Part shown: positions 23,881-39,019 of the stretch, piece by piece
How the letters are laid out: every line of letters starts with the position of its first letter
How positions within the stretch are numbered: the first letter of the stretch is position 1
The notes under the pieces: model-generated
Told to the model about the DNA's origin: nothing
Databases searched by the model: none
What the model saw: the letters and a program-made list of their open reading frames with translations, nothing else
Assembly: GCF_036543075.1 (NCBI RefSeq)
Contig: NZ_JAZHPF010000004.1
Coordinates: 124,001-188,000 of the forward strand
Origin: Deinococcus sp. YIM 134068
Lineage (GTDB): Bacteria; Deinococcota; Deinococci; Deinococcales; Deinococcaceae
Direction: 5' to 3'
DNA length: 64,000 nt
Translations under genes and position numbers: made by a program

Positions 23881-24030
23881 GTGGCTTGTAGAGGAGCGGC
23901 CCTCTTCTTCCATAAGCCACAGGCCACAGGCCACACGCTCAAACAACGAGGGATGTGCAGCAGGTCGCCTGTGGCTTGTAGAGGAGTGGCCCTCTCTTCC
24001 CACAAGCCACAGGCCACAGGCCACAAGCTC
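23881..24030. repeat. 90-nt-period tandem repeat upstream of cdsA
   Basis: Two 60-nt units (23881-23940 and 23971-24030) are about 90% identical and spaced exactly 90 nt apart. Each carries GTGGCTTGT...ACAAGCCAC arms able to form a hairpin, plus CCACAGGCCACAGGCCACA. The same words recur at about 41574-41608. Because the period is a multiple of 3, the minus frame stays open into cdsA, but this is not likely coding. Confidence 0.7.
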
Positions 24031-24049
24031 ACACGTGCGGCGGCAAGCC

Positions 24050-24601
24050 TCACCCGAGGATGTCCTGCTCCTTCTTGGCGAAGGTGTCGTCCACCCGCCG
24101 GATGTACTCGTCGGTGAGTTTCTGCACCTCGGCCTCCCCGCGCTTGATCTCGTCGTCGCCGACGCCCTCCAGCTTCTTCACCTCGTCGAGCGCGTGCTTG
24201 CGGAGGTTGCGGATGGCGATGCGGGCGTCTTCCGCGTAGTTCTTGGCGTTCTTCACGAGGTCCCGTCTCCGCTCTTCCGTGAGCATGGGCAGGCTGATGA
24301 AGATGGTGTCGCCCTTGTTGTTGGGGTTCAGGCCCAGATCGCTGTCGCGGATGGCCCGCTCAATGGGGTTTAAGGCCCCCCGGTCCCACGGCGTGATGAC
24401 GAGCGTGCGCGCGTCGGGCGTGGTGATGCTCGCCACCTGATCGATGGGCATGGTGGAGCCGTAATACTCGACCGTCACCTTCTTGAGGATGCCGGGGTTG
24501 GCGCGGCCCGTGCGGAGGACGCCGAGGTTACTTTCCAGCGCCTCGATGGCCTTGCCCATGCGCTCGCGCGTGTCCGCGTTGATGGCCTTCATGTCCGCCA
24601 T
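24050..24601 (-). CDS. frr: ribosome recycling factor
   Basis: This 183-residue protein splits post-termination ribosomes with EF-G. It has the conserved run [20 protein letters not shown] (residues 33-52) and a [22 protein letters not shown] region, plus [33 protein letters not shown]. Start ATG has AAAGGAG upstream. It follows pyrH by 100 nt in the usual order. Confidence 0.96.
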   Translation of the reverse strand: MADMKAINADTRERMGKAIEALESNLGVLRTGRANPGILKKVTVEYYGSTMPIDQVASITTPDARTLVITPWDRGALNPIERAIRDSDLGLNPNNKGDTIFISLPMLTEERRRDLVKNAKNYAEDARIAIRNLRKHALDEVKKLEGVGDDEIKRGEAEVQKLTDEYIRRVDDTFAKKEQDILG

Positions 24602-24701
24602 AGGAGTCTCCTTTGGTCTGCCCGCACTGAGAACAGGCGCGGGAACGAGAACGGGAATCGAGCCGATTGTAGCCCGGACGAAAAAACGGGGGCCGCCCGC
24701 C

Positions 24702-25412
<711 letters not shown>

Positions 25413-25494
25413 TCACCTCGGGCAAGGAGTCGGGCGGGAAGAAGCCGGCGGTCCACGGGGGGAGCCGCCGGCAGGGGAGAGCGGCCCAAGAAGA

Positions 25495-25520
25495 GGGGCG
25501 GCTGAGTATGTCGCCGCCCC
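25495..25520 (-). terminator. hairpin between tsf and pyrH
   Basis: On the minus strand GGGGCGGC pairs with GCCGCCCC across a 9-nt loop, 13 nt after the tsf stop. It could separate or attenuate rpsB-tsf from pyrH. Confidence 0.45.
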
Positions 25521-25533
25521 CCGTCTTCACTCG

Positions 25534-26344
<811 letters not shown>

Positions 26345-26429
26345 CGTACCTCCTGAATCTTGGATTGGTGGTTGAAACGGGGGGCGGACCGAACCGCGCC
26401 GGACGCCCCCGAGTGTGCGAGGTGGGGGC

Positions 26430-27224
<795 letters not shown>

Positions 27225-27331
27225 GGTAGCTCCTGAACGTTGGTCGGGAAAAAGTTTGCCGTCCTCGCGCCAGCCGCCTTGCTGCTCGTCTCGGCCAGGC
27301 CCACGCGCGACGTTCCAGCGCACGCGGGCAG

Positions 27332-27367
<36 letters not shown>

Positions 27368-27370
27368 GGG

Positions 27371-28213
27371 TCAAAGGTCCAGTTCCGCCAGGGCGAGTTG
27401 AGCGACCGCTAACACAGGCCCGGCCTCGTCGTCCCTGCCGCCTTCCAGCCACCACGCCGCCGACAATCCAGCGTAGGCGAGGACCCATTGCAAGAGGCGC
27501 TCGCGGTCTAGCCCCGCCGCTTCCGCCACGATGTACGACTGACGAGCGAGCCGTCCGGGCCGGAGGGCCGTGGGAAGGTCCGGGTTACAGAAGATGTTGG
27601 CGTAGTCGAAGCCGCGCTCGCCGAGCAGCCGTTTGGGATCAATTGCCAGCCAGCCGCGCTCCCCGCCGTCGAGGACGTTCTCGTGGTGGAGGTCGCCGTG
27701 CAGCACGCCCACCTCTTGCGGCGTGGCGAGCAGGGCGCGTGCGGCCCTGGCGGAGTCGAGCAGAATGCCGCCGTACTGCCTGGAGGCGGGTTCGAGGGCG
27801 CGAAACCACGTCTTCAGCGGCACGAGGTCGGGCAGGGGCCGGGAACGCGGGGCGTGGAGGCAGGCGGCAACTGCACACAGGACGCGCGAAGCTTCGTCAT
27901 CCTGCCCCGCTTCCACCATCCCCACGAGAGAACGTGATCCCGTGAGGCGTTCGAGCAGGAGAGCGCCCGTCTCCTCGTCGTGTGCTAAAACGCGCGCCGC
28001 TCCCTCACCGTTCCACCACAGCATCAGCCCACCGCCGAAGCGTTCCTCGTCCTCTCGTGGGAGCTTGAGCATGGCTGCCTGATCCCCGAACCGCACCGGA
28101 AGGAGGTCGCTGCTGTGGGTGTGAACGGGTTCTCCATCTGGCACGAGCTTCCAGCGGCGGAGGTAGGGGCTGAAGGGCACGCCCCCAGTCTCCACCTTTG
28201 TTCCGAAGCTCAC
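27371..28213 (-). CDS. APH(6)-like aminoglycoside/hydroxyurea kinase
   Basis: This 280-residue kinase-fold protein has the catalytic loop VLHGDLHHENVLDGG (residues about 167-181) and the metal motif as WLAIDPKRLLGERGFDYANIFCNPD. These match the streptomycin 6-phosphotransferase family (APH_6_hur). It could phosphorylate an aminoglycoside or simply be a housekeeping small-molecule kinase; resistance is not shown. It begins at a GTG and is divergent from uppP with only 32 nt between them. Confidence 0.75.
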   Translation of the reverse strand: MSFGTKVETGGVPFSPYLRRWKLVPDGEPVHTHSSDLLPVRFGDQAAMLKLPREDEERFGGGLMLWWNGEGAARVLAHDEETGALLLERLTGSRSLVGMVEAGQDDEASRVLCAVAACLHAPRSRPLPDLVPLKTWFRALEPASRQYGGILLDSARAARALLATPQEVGVLHGDLHHENVLDGGERGWLAIDPKRLLGERGFDYANIFCNPDLPTALRPGRLARQSYIVAEAAGLDRERLLQWVLAYAGLSAAWWLEGGRDDEAGPVLAVAQLALAELDL

Positions 28214-28245
28214 CGTGCGGCGAAGGTGCTAGGCTCCCCCGGATT
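28214..28245. promoter_or_regulatory. overlapping divergent promoters of the APH-like kinase and uppP
   Basis: The 32-nt gap contains TGCTAGGCTC. TAGGCT (28230-28235) reads as a -10 for uppP, ending 10 nt before its ATG. The reverse strand reads AGCCTAGCA over the same bases, offering a TAGCAC hexamer for the minus gene. Two polymerases could not bind at once. Confidence 0.35.
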
Positions 28246-29073
28246 ATGGATTGGTTCTACGCCATCGTGTACGGGATCGTGGAGGGCATCACGGAGTTCT
28301 TGCCCATCAGCTCGACCGGACACCTGATCCTGGCGGGCAACCTGATGGGCGTGCCCTGGACGAAGGAGGTCAAGGACGCCTTCGAGGTCGTCATTCAGGG
28401 CGGCGCGATTCTGGCGGTGCTGGCGTATTACTGGCGCGACTTTCTGGAGATTCGCCGTATCGGGCAGGACCGAACCCAGCAGAGGCTGTGGCTGGGCGTG
28501 CTGGTGGCGTGCATCCCCGCCGTGATCCTGGGCCTCGCCTTCGGGGACGCGATCAAGGCGAATCTCTTCCGGCCCAGCGTGGTCGCCTGGGCCTTGATCG
28601 TCGGCGGCGTGCTGATGTGGGTGATCGAGAGCCGCCGTGTGACGCCGACCGTGCGGCAGATCGAGGGCATCGGCGTGCGGAAGTCCCTCCTGATCGGGGC
28701 GCTGCAATGCCTCGCGCTGCTGTGGCCGGGCTTCTCGCGCAGCGCGAGTTCCATCCTGGGCGGCATGGTGCTGGGGCTGGACCGTCCCACCGCGACCAAG
28801 TTCAGCTTCTACCTCGGCGTGCCCACCCTCGGCGGCGCGGCGCTCCTGAACCTCTTGCAGGAACGCGAGCTGATCTTGCAGGAGATCGGCCTCCTGAACG
28901 TCGTGCTGGGTGCCGTGACGAGCTTCGGCGTGGCGTACCTCGCCATCGGCTGGCTGCTGCGCTTCGTGTCCACCAACGACTTCAAGGGCTTTGCCGTGTA
29001 CCGCGTCGTCGTAGGTGTTGTGATTCTGGTGCTGATTGCCACGGGCGTCATGAGCAATGGGAGTTTGGCATAG
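28246..29073 (+). CDS. uppP: undecaprenyl-diphosphatase
   Basis: This membrane phosphatase (BacA/UppP family) recycles the C55 lipid carrier for wall synthesis. The start MDWFYAIVYGIVEGITEFLPISSTGHLIL contains the first catalytic region (GxxxGxTEFLPxSSTGHL). The second, GALQCLALLWPGFSRSASSILGGM (residues about 150-172), holds the PGxSRS motif. About eight helices are present in 275 aa. Upstream in-frame residues are rejected as they would overlap the divergent promoter. Confidence 0.95.
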   Translation: MDWFYAIVYGIVEGITEFLPISSTGHLILAGNLMGVPWTKEVKDAFEVVIQGGAILAVLAYYWRDFLEIRRIGQDRTQQRLWLGVLVACIPAVILGLAFGDAIKANLFRPSVVAWALIVGGVLMWVIESRRVTPTVRQIEGIGVRKSLLIGALQCLALLWPGFSRSASSILGGMVLGLDRPTATKFSFYLGVPTLGGAALLNLLQERELILQEIGLLNVVLGAVTSFGVAYLAIGWLLRFVSTNDFKGFAVYRVVVGVVILVLIATGVMSNGSLA

Positions 29074-29074
29074 G

Positions 29075-29101
29075 GCGGCCAGCTTCCAGCCGCCAGCTTG
29101 A
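29075..29101. repeat. GGCCAGC-type short repeat
   Basis: GGCGGCCAGCTTCCAGCCGCCAGCTTGAAG directly follows uppP and belongs to the same family as the stretches near 11831, 20473, 44131 and 54275. Confidence 0.5.
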
Positions 29102-29131
29102 AGACCGTTCCTCCTCTGCGAGACTCAGGCT

Positions 29132-30145
29132 GTGCTCACCTCTCCGCCCAAGCTCTACCGTCCCTTCCTGAGCGGGCGGTACACCGTTTCGGCGGGGCTG
29201 TACCGGTTGGGTGTTCAGGCGGTGCCGTGGGTCGGACCGGACGCATCTTCGGTCTTGGAGGGGCACACCTTCGCCCTCGACCGCGAGTCCCCGCGCTTCG
29301 TGGCGAGCAAGGCCGCCGCCCACCGCCGGGCGCTCCACGAGTACGCGGGGGAGGCGGGCCTGACGCCGGAACTGCGGGAAGCGGCGCTGTCCTTCGTCGC
29401 CCGCACGCTCGCCCGTGAAAGCGGCGGGGTGATGACCTGGGACGGGCGGACGTTCACCAACCACGCGCTCGGCTGGTCTGCCGACTTGGGCCTACGCTGG
29501 GGAAGATTGAAGGACCTGCGCCGCTTTAACGCTCCCCTCGCCCCTCTCATTGCCGACCTGACGCCCGTGAACGCGCTCGATTTCCTCGGGCTGAATGCTC
29601 AGGAAGACCTCGCCATCATCGCTCGCCATCCCGACGGCGGGGACTGGCTGGCCGCCGTCCACGTCCTCTCGCCCCAACATTGGGACCCGCGCGACAAGCT
29701 GGGGCGGGACTTCGTGGCGGTGCATGAGCCGGTCGCCGGAAGCGGGCCGATGAATGCCACCGCTGCCCGACTGGTGGACGCCGTGATCTCGCGCGGGCCG
29801 TTCGTGCGCTTCGCGTGGGGCGTGGCGATGAGCGACCGTCTCGACCATCATCCCGTTGCGCCACTTGATCCCGACCGGAACCCCGACACCCATTTCGACC
29901 CAGAACGGGCCTTCCTGCGGGTGGAACGGCAGACCTTGACGGGCTTCCCAGAAGCTCACGGAGCACTCTTCACCATCCGGCCCTACATCTCCCCTCTGCC
30001 GGAGGTGGTCGCAGACCCGGCCCATGCCCGCCTCCTCGCCGCCGCGCTGCGGACGATGACGCCGGGGCAGGTGGCGTACAAGGGTCTCGTCCCGCTCCTG
30101 CCTGACCTGCTCGCGTGGCTGGACGGCTTAGACTCTGACGGATGA
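29132..30145 (+). CDS. DUF3445 (haem-dependent oxidative N-demethylase-like) protein
   Basis: This 337-residue protein has the DUF3445 pattern. It contains LQEDLAII-like AQEDLAIIARHPDGGDWLAAVHVLSPQHWDPRDKLGRDFVAVHEPV (residues about 167-205). This is followed by RFAWGVAMSDRLDHHP, FLRVERQTLTGFPE and FTIRPYISPL. Fungal and bacterial relatives include haem-dependent oxidative N-demethylases, but the substrate here is unknown. It starts at a GTG. It ends four bases into the RNase gene (ATGA overlap), which may be chance. Confidence 0.75.
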   Translation: MLTSPPKLYRPFLSGRYTVSAGLYRLGVQAVPWVGPDASSVLEGHTFALDRESPRFVASKAAAHRRALHEYAGEAGLTPELREAALSFVARTLARESGGVMTWDGRTFTNHALGWSADLGLRWGRLKDLRRFNAPLAPLIADLTPVNALDFLGLNAQEDLAIIARHPDGGDWLAAVHVLSPQHWDPRDKLGRDFVAVHEPVAGSGPMNATAARLVDAVISRGPFVRFAWGVAMSDRLDHHPVAPLDPDRNPDTHFDPERAFLRVERQTLTGFPEAHGALFTIRPYISPLPEVVADPAHARLLAAALRTMTPGQVAYKGLVPLLPDLLAWLDGLDSDG

Positions 30146-30582
30146 GCTTTTCCCACCTGCCGCGTTTCCTGCGGCCCCTCCTCCTCGGCGGGCTGCTCGT
30201 CGCCTGCGCGCCGCCCGACGAGGGGCAGGCGACGGCGACCCAGACCGTCCAAACGTCCACGACCACGCGGGCGACCCGTGACCCGCAGAGCGGCCTGCCC
30301 CTCCTCACCGCCTCCGACCTCCCGCGCGAGGCCCGGCGCACCCTCACCCTGATTCGGGTGGGCGGCCCCTTTCCCTATGCGAAGGACGGCAGCACCTTCG
30401 GCAACCGCGAGGGCATTCTCCCCCGGCAGAGGCGGGGCTACTACCGCGAGTACACCGTGCCCACCCCCGGCGAGGACGACCGGGGCGCGCGGCGGCTCGT
30501 GTGCGGCGGCCCCGTGCGCGCGGTGGACGAGTGCTACTACACCGCCGACCACTACCGCTCGTTCGGGCGGGTGCAGCCGTGA
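30142..30582 (+). CDS. RNase Sa/barnase-family lipoprotein ribonuclease
   Basis: This is a small guanyl-specific microbial ribonuclease (N1/T1/barnase clan), 146 aa. Residues 1-21 form a lipoprotein signal with lipobox LVAC. The catalytic domain matches RNase Sa closely: FGNREGILP, GYYREYTVPTPG with the general-base Glu (about 115), RGARRLVCGG with the Arg (about 127), and CYYTADHYRSF with the His (about 140). All three catalytic residues are present. It overlaps the barstar-like gene downstream by 4 nt. Lipid anchoring is unusual, since RNase Sa homologues are normally secreted free. Confidence 0.85.
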   Translation: MSFSHLPRFLRPLLLGGLLVACAPPDEGQATATQTVQTSTTTRATRDPQSGLPLLTASDLPREARRTLTLIRVGGPFPYAKDGSTFGNREGILPRQRRGYYREYTVPTPGEDDRGARRLVCGGPVRAVDECYYTADHYRSFGRVQP

Positions 30583-30977
30583 TCAACGTCTTCAGCGCCC
30601 CGCCGCAGGGCATCCAGACGGCCCCGCACGACCCGCGCATCGTTGCCGCCGGGTATCAGGTCTCCGTGCGCGAGATCGACCTCTCGAACGTGCGCGACAA
30701 GGAGGGCCTGATGCTCGCCGTCCTGCGCGGCCTGGCGCTGACCGAGAGCTTCGGGCGCAACTGGGACGCCCTGTACGACGTGCTCACCGATCCCCAGTCC
30801 CGCCCCACCCGCTTCGCCGTCGTGCTGTGCGACTACGAGCACTTCCGCAAGCGCAATAAGAATCTCGGCGCTGAACTGGAGGCCGTGTTGCTCGACGCCC
30901 AGCGCGACGCCGCCCGGCAGGGCCGCTCACTGTGGCTGCTGGCGGAGGAACCGGCGAGCGACCCTCGGGCGTGGTAG
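30579..30977 (+). CDS. barstar-family ribonuclease inhibitor
   Basis: The 132-residue protein carries the barstar fold: an N-terminal beta strand, VREIDLSNVRDKEGLMLAVLRGLAL, then SFGRNWDALYDVLTD (residues about 59-73), the helix that plugs the RNase active site, and FAVVLCDYEHFRKRN. Asp and Trp in the plug helix are conserved. It has no signal peptide, so it acts in the cytoplasm. It starts at a GTG overlapping the TGA of the RNase gene (GTGA), ensuring coupled synthesis. Confidence 0.88.
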   Translation: MINVFSAPPQGIQTAPHDPRIVAAGYQVSVREIDLSNVRDKEGLMLAVLRGLALTESFGRNWDALYDVLTDPQSRPTRFAVVLCDYEHFRKRNKNLGAELEAVLLDAQRDAARQGRSLWLLAEEPASDPRAW

Positions 30978-30987
30978 GGGGGAGGGG

Positions 30988-31725
30988 TTAGGAGTGAGGG
31001 ATGAGAACCGCCGTGAACGTCATCGCCTCGCTGAGAGAAACCTGTGGGTGGTAGATGCCCGCGCCGGGGTCGTAGGCACCGCCCGGCCACACCTCTGCCA
31101 GCGTCAGCCCGGTGTCGGAGAGCAGCAGGCGCAGGTCGGCGGGGCTATAGCAACGGAGAGACTGGGTGAACGGTTCCTCGCCATTGGGCGCGTAGGTGTC
31201 CAGCATCCGGCAGCCGTCCGCGTCGAAGCCGTAGGTCTGGGTGAATGTCTCCGTCCGTCGGGTAAAGCCCGCGTGCCGTGCCCAGTACCACGGCGTATAC
31301 ACGTCCACGTAGGCCGTTCCGCCCGGCGCGAGCCACCCCGCCACCCGCGAGAGGAGACGGCGTTGATCGTCGTCCTCCCCGATGCCGAAGCCGTCCCAGT
31401 AGCACACGGTGTCGAAGGGGCCGCCGGGGTCGGCGGTGTAGAAATCCGCCGTCAGCGTCCGCACCGTAACTCCGTGCTCGGCGGCGAGTTGGTGAGTATG
31501 TTCACTTCCCCCCGGCATCAATTCCAGCGCCGTCACCCGATACCCGGTGAGCGCGGCGGCGACGGCAAATTGCCCCCCGCCCGCGCCGAGTTCCAGCAGC
31601 GTGCCCGGCCCTCCCCGGTGCGCCGTGACCCGAGAGGCGAGCGTCGTGTGATGGGTGTGGATGGGAGCGTGATAACAGCCGGTGAGGGCGTCCTGCCGCT
31701 CGTAAAATGAGTGGGACCAGTGCAT
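30988..31725 (-). CDS. class I SAM-dependent methyltransferase, 245 aa
   Basis: The SAM-binding motif I is LLELGAGGGQFAVAAAL (residues about 43-59), followed by an acidic end of strand 2 (ALEL), TADFYTADPGGPFDTVCYWDGFG (motif IV region) and LAPGGTAYVDVY. The substrate is unknown. Start ATG has GGAGG 7 nt upstream. It is convergent with the RNase/barstar pair, with only 10 nt between stops. Confidence 0.82.
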   Translation of the reverse strand: MHWSHSFYERQDALTGCYHAPIHTHHTTLASRVTAHRGGPGTLLELGAGGGQFAVAAALTGYRVTALELMPGGSEHTHQLAAEHGVTVRTLTADFYTADPGGPFDTVCYWDGFGIGEDDDQRRLLSRVAGWLAPGGTAYVDVYTPWYWARHAGFTRRTETFTQTYGFDADGCRMLDTYAPNGEEPFTQSLRCYSPADLRLLLSDTGLTLAEVWPGGAYDPGAGIYHPQVSLSEAMTFTAVLIPHS

Positions 31726-31889
31726 GTGAGAACCTCCAGCATGAGAGCGTGACGCCGCGCGGTGAGGCGGGGCAGACGGTTCAGGACTGGACGTTCAACG
31801 CAAGCGCATGGAGAAGAAGTCTCCTTGAGATGACGACACGGTACACGGCGAGGGTGCCCACGCGCCCCGTCCTTTTGGCCTACCCCTGC

Positions 31890-31895
31890 TACACT
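31890..31895 (+). promoter_or_regulatory. -10 element upstream of tsaD
   Basis: TACACT ends 8 nt before the tsaD ATG; the intervening bases are C-rich with no ribosome binding site. The 160 nt upstream, back to the methyltransferase start, show no gene. Confidence 0.5.
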
Positions 31896-31903
31896 CCCCC
31901 GCG

Positions 31904-32905
<1,002 letters not shown>

Positions 32906-32908
32906 GCG

Positions 32909-33349
32909 TCACTCCTCCCAGGGGTTGAGGAACGGGACACCGAGGGCCTGAAAGTCAGCGGTGTTGCGGGTAGCAACCGTCAAGCCGTGCTGTGCGGCGG
33001 TGGCGGCGATCATGGTGTCGCCCCAGGGTGGGGGAAGTCCCTTTCCGGCCTGCTCGTCGAGCATCCGTCCCCAGCGCCGGGCGATGGGCAGGGTGACGTG
33101 CAGGATACGCCCCTCGAAACGTGGGAGGAGGGCGAGCGTGAGCCACTCGGCCAGTTCCCGGCTGCGCCGTGTCGGTCCACCCGCGCGCCGTTCGAGTGAG
33201 GCGATGCCACGTTCGATCTCACCCAGCGAGATGACGCTGAGAAATGCGGTTTCCAGTTCGACCCGTTGCATCCAGGCGACCACCGAGGGGTCGGGGCGGC
33301 GGTTCATCTCCTCGCTGACGACATTCGTATCGAGAAGGAACAAGGTCAC
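32909..33349 (-). CDS. VapC-family PIN-domain toxin
   Basis: This 146-residue PIN nuclease is the probable toxin of a type II system. The acidic site residues are visible: D7 in LLDTNVVSE, E44 in SLGEIERGI, and D111 in WGDTMIAATAAQHGLTVATRN. Most family members cut RNA. It overlaps the antitoxin stop by 4 nt (ATGA), with the antitoxin upstream, the usual order. It is transcribed towards tsaD. Confidence 0.87.
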   Translation of the reverse strand: MTLFLLDTNVVSEEMNRRPDPSVVAWMQRVELETAFLSVISLGEIERGIASLERRAGGPTRRSRELAEWLTLALLPRFEGRILHVTLPIARRWGRMLDEQAGKGLPPPWGDTMIAATAAQHGLTVATRNTADFQALGVPFLNPWEE

Positions 33350-33630
33350 TCCGGGTCAAACTCGAAGTGATCGTTTCGCCAGAGGTCGGCCTTCCGGTCG
33401 ATGATCAGCTCCTCCTCGGCAGTTCTCGCTTTCGGAGCGTCTTTCAGAGCGTCCCAAAGCGTTGTTCCGACCCCAGGTGCCCCCGCAGGCTCAGCCGTCG
33501 TCTCCGCCCTTTGAAGATGAACGGCGGGCCTGCCCTCCCGCGTGATCACGATGGTTTCCCCCGCCTCGGCCTCCCGCAACAACTCCGCCATCTGCGCGGC
33601 GAACTCGGCCACATCCACGGTTCTGGTCAC
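33346..33630 (-). CDS. Phd/YefM-family antitoxin
   Basis: The 94-residue protein has the Phd/YefM N-terminal DNA-binding fold (VDVAEFAAQMAELLREAEAGETIVITREGRPAVHL, residues 4-38) and a C-terminal tail that would wrap the toxin. I chose the GTG start because GGAGGGG lies just upstream; an earlier ATG would add an unsupported Gly/Arg-rich extension. It is paired with the PIN-domain gene. Its promoter lies in the short gap shared with secA. Confidence 0.8.
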   Translation of the reverse strand: MTRTVDVAEFAAQMAELLREAEAGETIVITREGRPAVHLQRAETTAEPAGAPGVGTTLWDALKDAPKARTAEEELIIDRKADLWRNDHFEFDPE

Positions 33631-33753
33631 GGCATCCCCTCCGATCAGCCTTCCTCCTCCCAGTGTACCCGCCCTCCTCCCTGAGCCGCCCCAACTCAAC
33701 TTCCCTACACGTGTCTCACTGAAGTTGTGAGGCGGGCGTCAGGCCGGGCAGGC

Positions 33754-33759
33754 TATACT
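33754..33759 (+). promoter_or_regulatory. -10 element upstream of secA
   Basis: TATACT ends 8 nt before the secA ATG with no Shine-Dalgarno, a near-consensus leaderless promoter. Confidence 0.6.
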
Positions 33760-33767
33760 CGGGCGAT

Positions 33768-36377
<2,610 letters not shown>

Positions 36378-36400
36378 GCCGAAACACAGGAGAGAAGAGG

Positions 36401-36433
36401 GGGCGTGGGCTGGATGGCTCGCGCCCTCCTTCT
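36401..36433 (+). terminator. hairpin after secA
   Basis: GGGCGTGGG pairs with CTCGCGCCC (two wobble pairs) around an 8-nt loop, followed by TCCTTCT. It lies 24 nt after the secA stop. The rest of the gap to 36595 shows no supported gene. Confidence 0.55.
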
Positions 36434-36595
36434 ATGCTGTAAGCGGGAAGGTGTTCACGTCGGACCATGAGTGAACGCAAGGCATTTCGGGTTGAGGATG
36501 GGACCGAGGAATTCGGCAGAGTGAGGGAAAGTGCGGATGACTCGATTTGGCGGAGATGGGAGGAGCCTCAAAGACAGGGGGTGAGGGTTCCCCCG

Positions 36596-37786
<1,191 letters not shown>

Positions 37787-37876
37787 CCGGGCAGGGTAGC
37801 AGGGTGGGTTGGAAGGGATGAGTGATGGGGGGTGAGTGATGAGAGATGAGGAGAAAGACGGCGCTGCCCCCTGAAA

Positions 37877-38860
37877 CTACTGATGCCCGACGATGGGATG
37901 GGGCACGTACGGCTCTTCCAGGGACGTGACCTCTTCCTGCATCAGTTTCACGGACAGCGCACCCACCGCATCCTCCAGGTGCCTGATCTTCGTCGCCCCG
38001 ATGATCGGTGCCGTCACCGGCTGCTTCTGGAGGAGCCAGGCGAGCGCGATATGGACGCGCGGAACACCGAGCTTCCCGGCTAAGTCCGCCACCCGTTCCA
38101 CGATCTGCCGGTCCGTGCCCTCGGTCGCGCCGTACTTGCTCCTGGCGATCTGATCGGTCTCGGAACGGAGCGTGCTCTCCGACGACCAGTCGCGCGTCAG
38201 TCGCCCGGAGGCGAGCGGGCTGTAGGGAATCACGCCGATGCCCTCCGCGCGGCACAGCGGCAGCATCTCCCGTTCCTCCTCCCGGTAGATCAGGTTCAGG
38301 TGGTCCTGCATCGAGACGAAGCGCGTCCAGCCGTGCCGCTCGGCGACGTGCAATGCCCGCTGGAACTGCCACGCCCACATGGCGGAGGCCCCGATATAAC
38401 GTGCCTTCCCCGCCTTTACCACGTCATGCAGGGCCTCCATCGTCTCCTCGATGGGCGTGTGGGGGTCCCAGCGATGAATCTGGTAGAGGTCCACGTAGTC
38501 CGTGCCCAGCCGCTTCAGGCTGTGGTCGATCTCGCTCATGATCGCCTTGCGCGACAGCCCGCCGCCGTTCGGCCCCTCACGCATCCTGCCGTGCAGCTTG
38601 GTGGCGATGACGACCTCATCCCGGTTGGCGAAGTCCCGCAAGGCTCGCCCAAGAATCTCCTCGCTCACCCCGAGGGAATAGACGTTGGCGGTATCGAAGA
38701 AGTTGATGCCCAACTCGACGGCTTTCTGGATGACTGGGCGGCTCTCCTCCTCGCCCAGGACCCATTTGTGAATCCAGCGTTCCGGGTCCCCGAACCCCAT
38801 GCAGCCGAGGCAGATGCGGGACACGTCCAGTCCGGTGCTTCCCAGCTTCGTGTAGTCCAT
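37877..38860 (-). CDS. aldo/keto reductase, 327 aa
   Basis: This (beta/alpha)8 NADPH-dependent oxidoreductase has the family tetrad: Asp and Tyr in FFDTANVYSLGVSE (residues about 54-67), Lys in VVIATKLHG and His in YQIHRWDP. The nucleotide-binding tail is PIIGATKIRHLEDAV. It resembles YajO/Gcy-like family members that act on broad carbonyls; no substrate is proposed. The ATG start giving MDYTKLG has GGGGAGG upstream. It is divergent from the pyrophosphatase gene. Confidence 0.87.
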   Translation of the reverse strand: MDYTKLGSTGLDVSRICLGCMGFGDPERWIHKWVLGEEESRPVIQKAVELGINFFDTANVYSLGVSEEILGRALRDFANRDEVVIATKLHGRMREGPNGGGLSRKAIMSEIDHSLKRLGTDYVDLYQIHRWDPHTPIEETMEALHDVVKAGKARYIGASAMWAWQFQRALHVAERHGWTRFVSMQDHLNLIYREEEREMLPLCRAEGIGVIPYSPLASGRLTRDWSSESTLRSETDQIARSKYGATEGTDRQIVERVADLAGKLGVPRVHIALAWLLQKQPVTAPIIGATKIRHLEDAVGALSVKLMQEEVTSLEEPYVPHPIVGHQ

Positions 38861-39004
38861 ATGGGCTGCCTCCCCTTCCACGACCTGCGTTCTGGTTCCA
38901 ATCGCCGATCCAGTCCACCGCCAACGGGAGTAGAGGGCTGAGGAAGGAACGGCAGGGAGACACGAGTGATGCGCTGTCCCGGATGCGCCGTCCCGACTTC
39001 AGGT

Positions 39005-39010
39005 TACTCT
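39005..39010 (+). promoter_or_regulatory. -10 element upstream of pyrophosphatase gene
   Basis: TACTCT ends 9 nt before the ATG at 39020, in the leaderless arrangement. Confidence 0.45.
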
Positions 39011-39019
39011 CCCCCACAC

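Noticed and set aside
23881..24030. CRISPR array
   Set aside because: There are only two 60-nt units at a 90-nt period, with hairpin arms and no cas genes.
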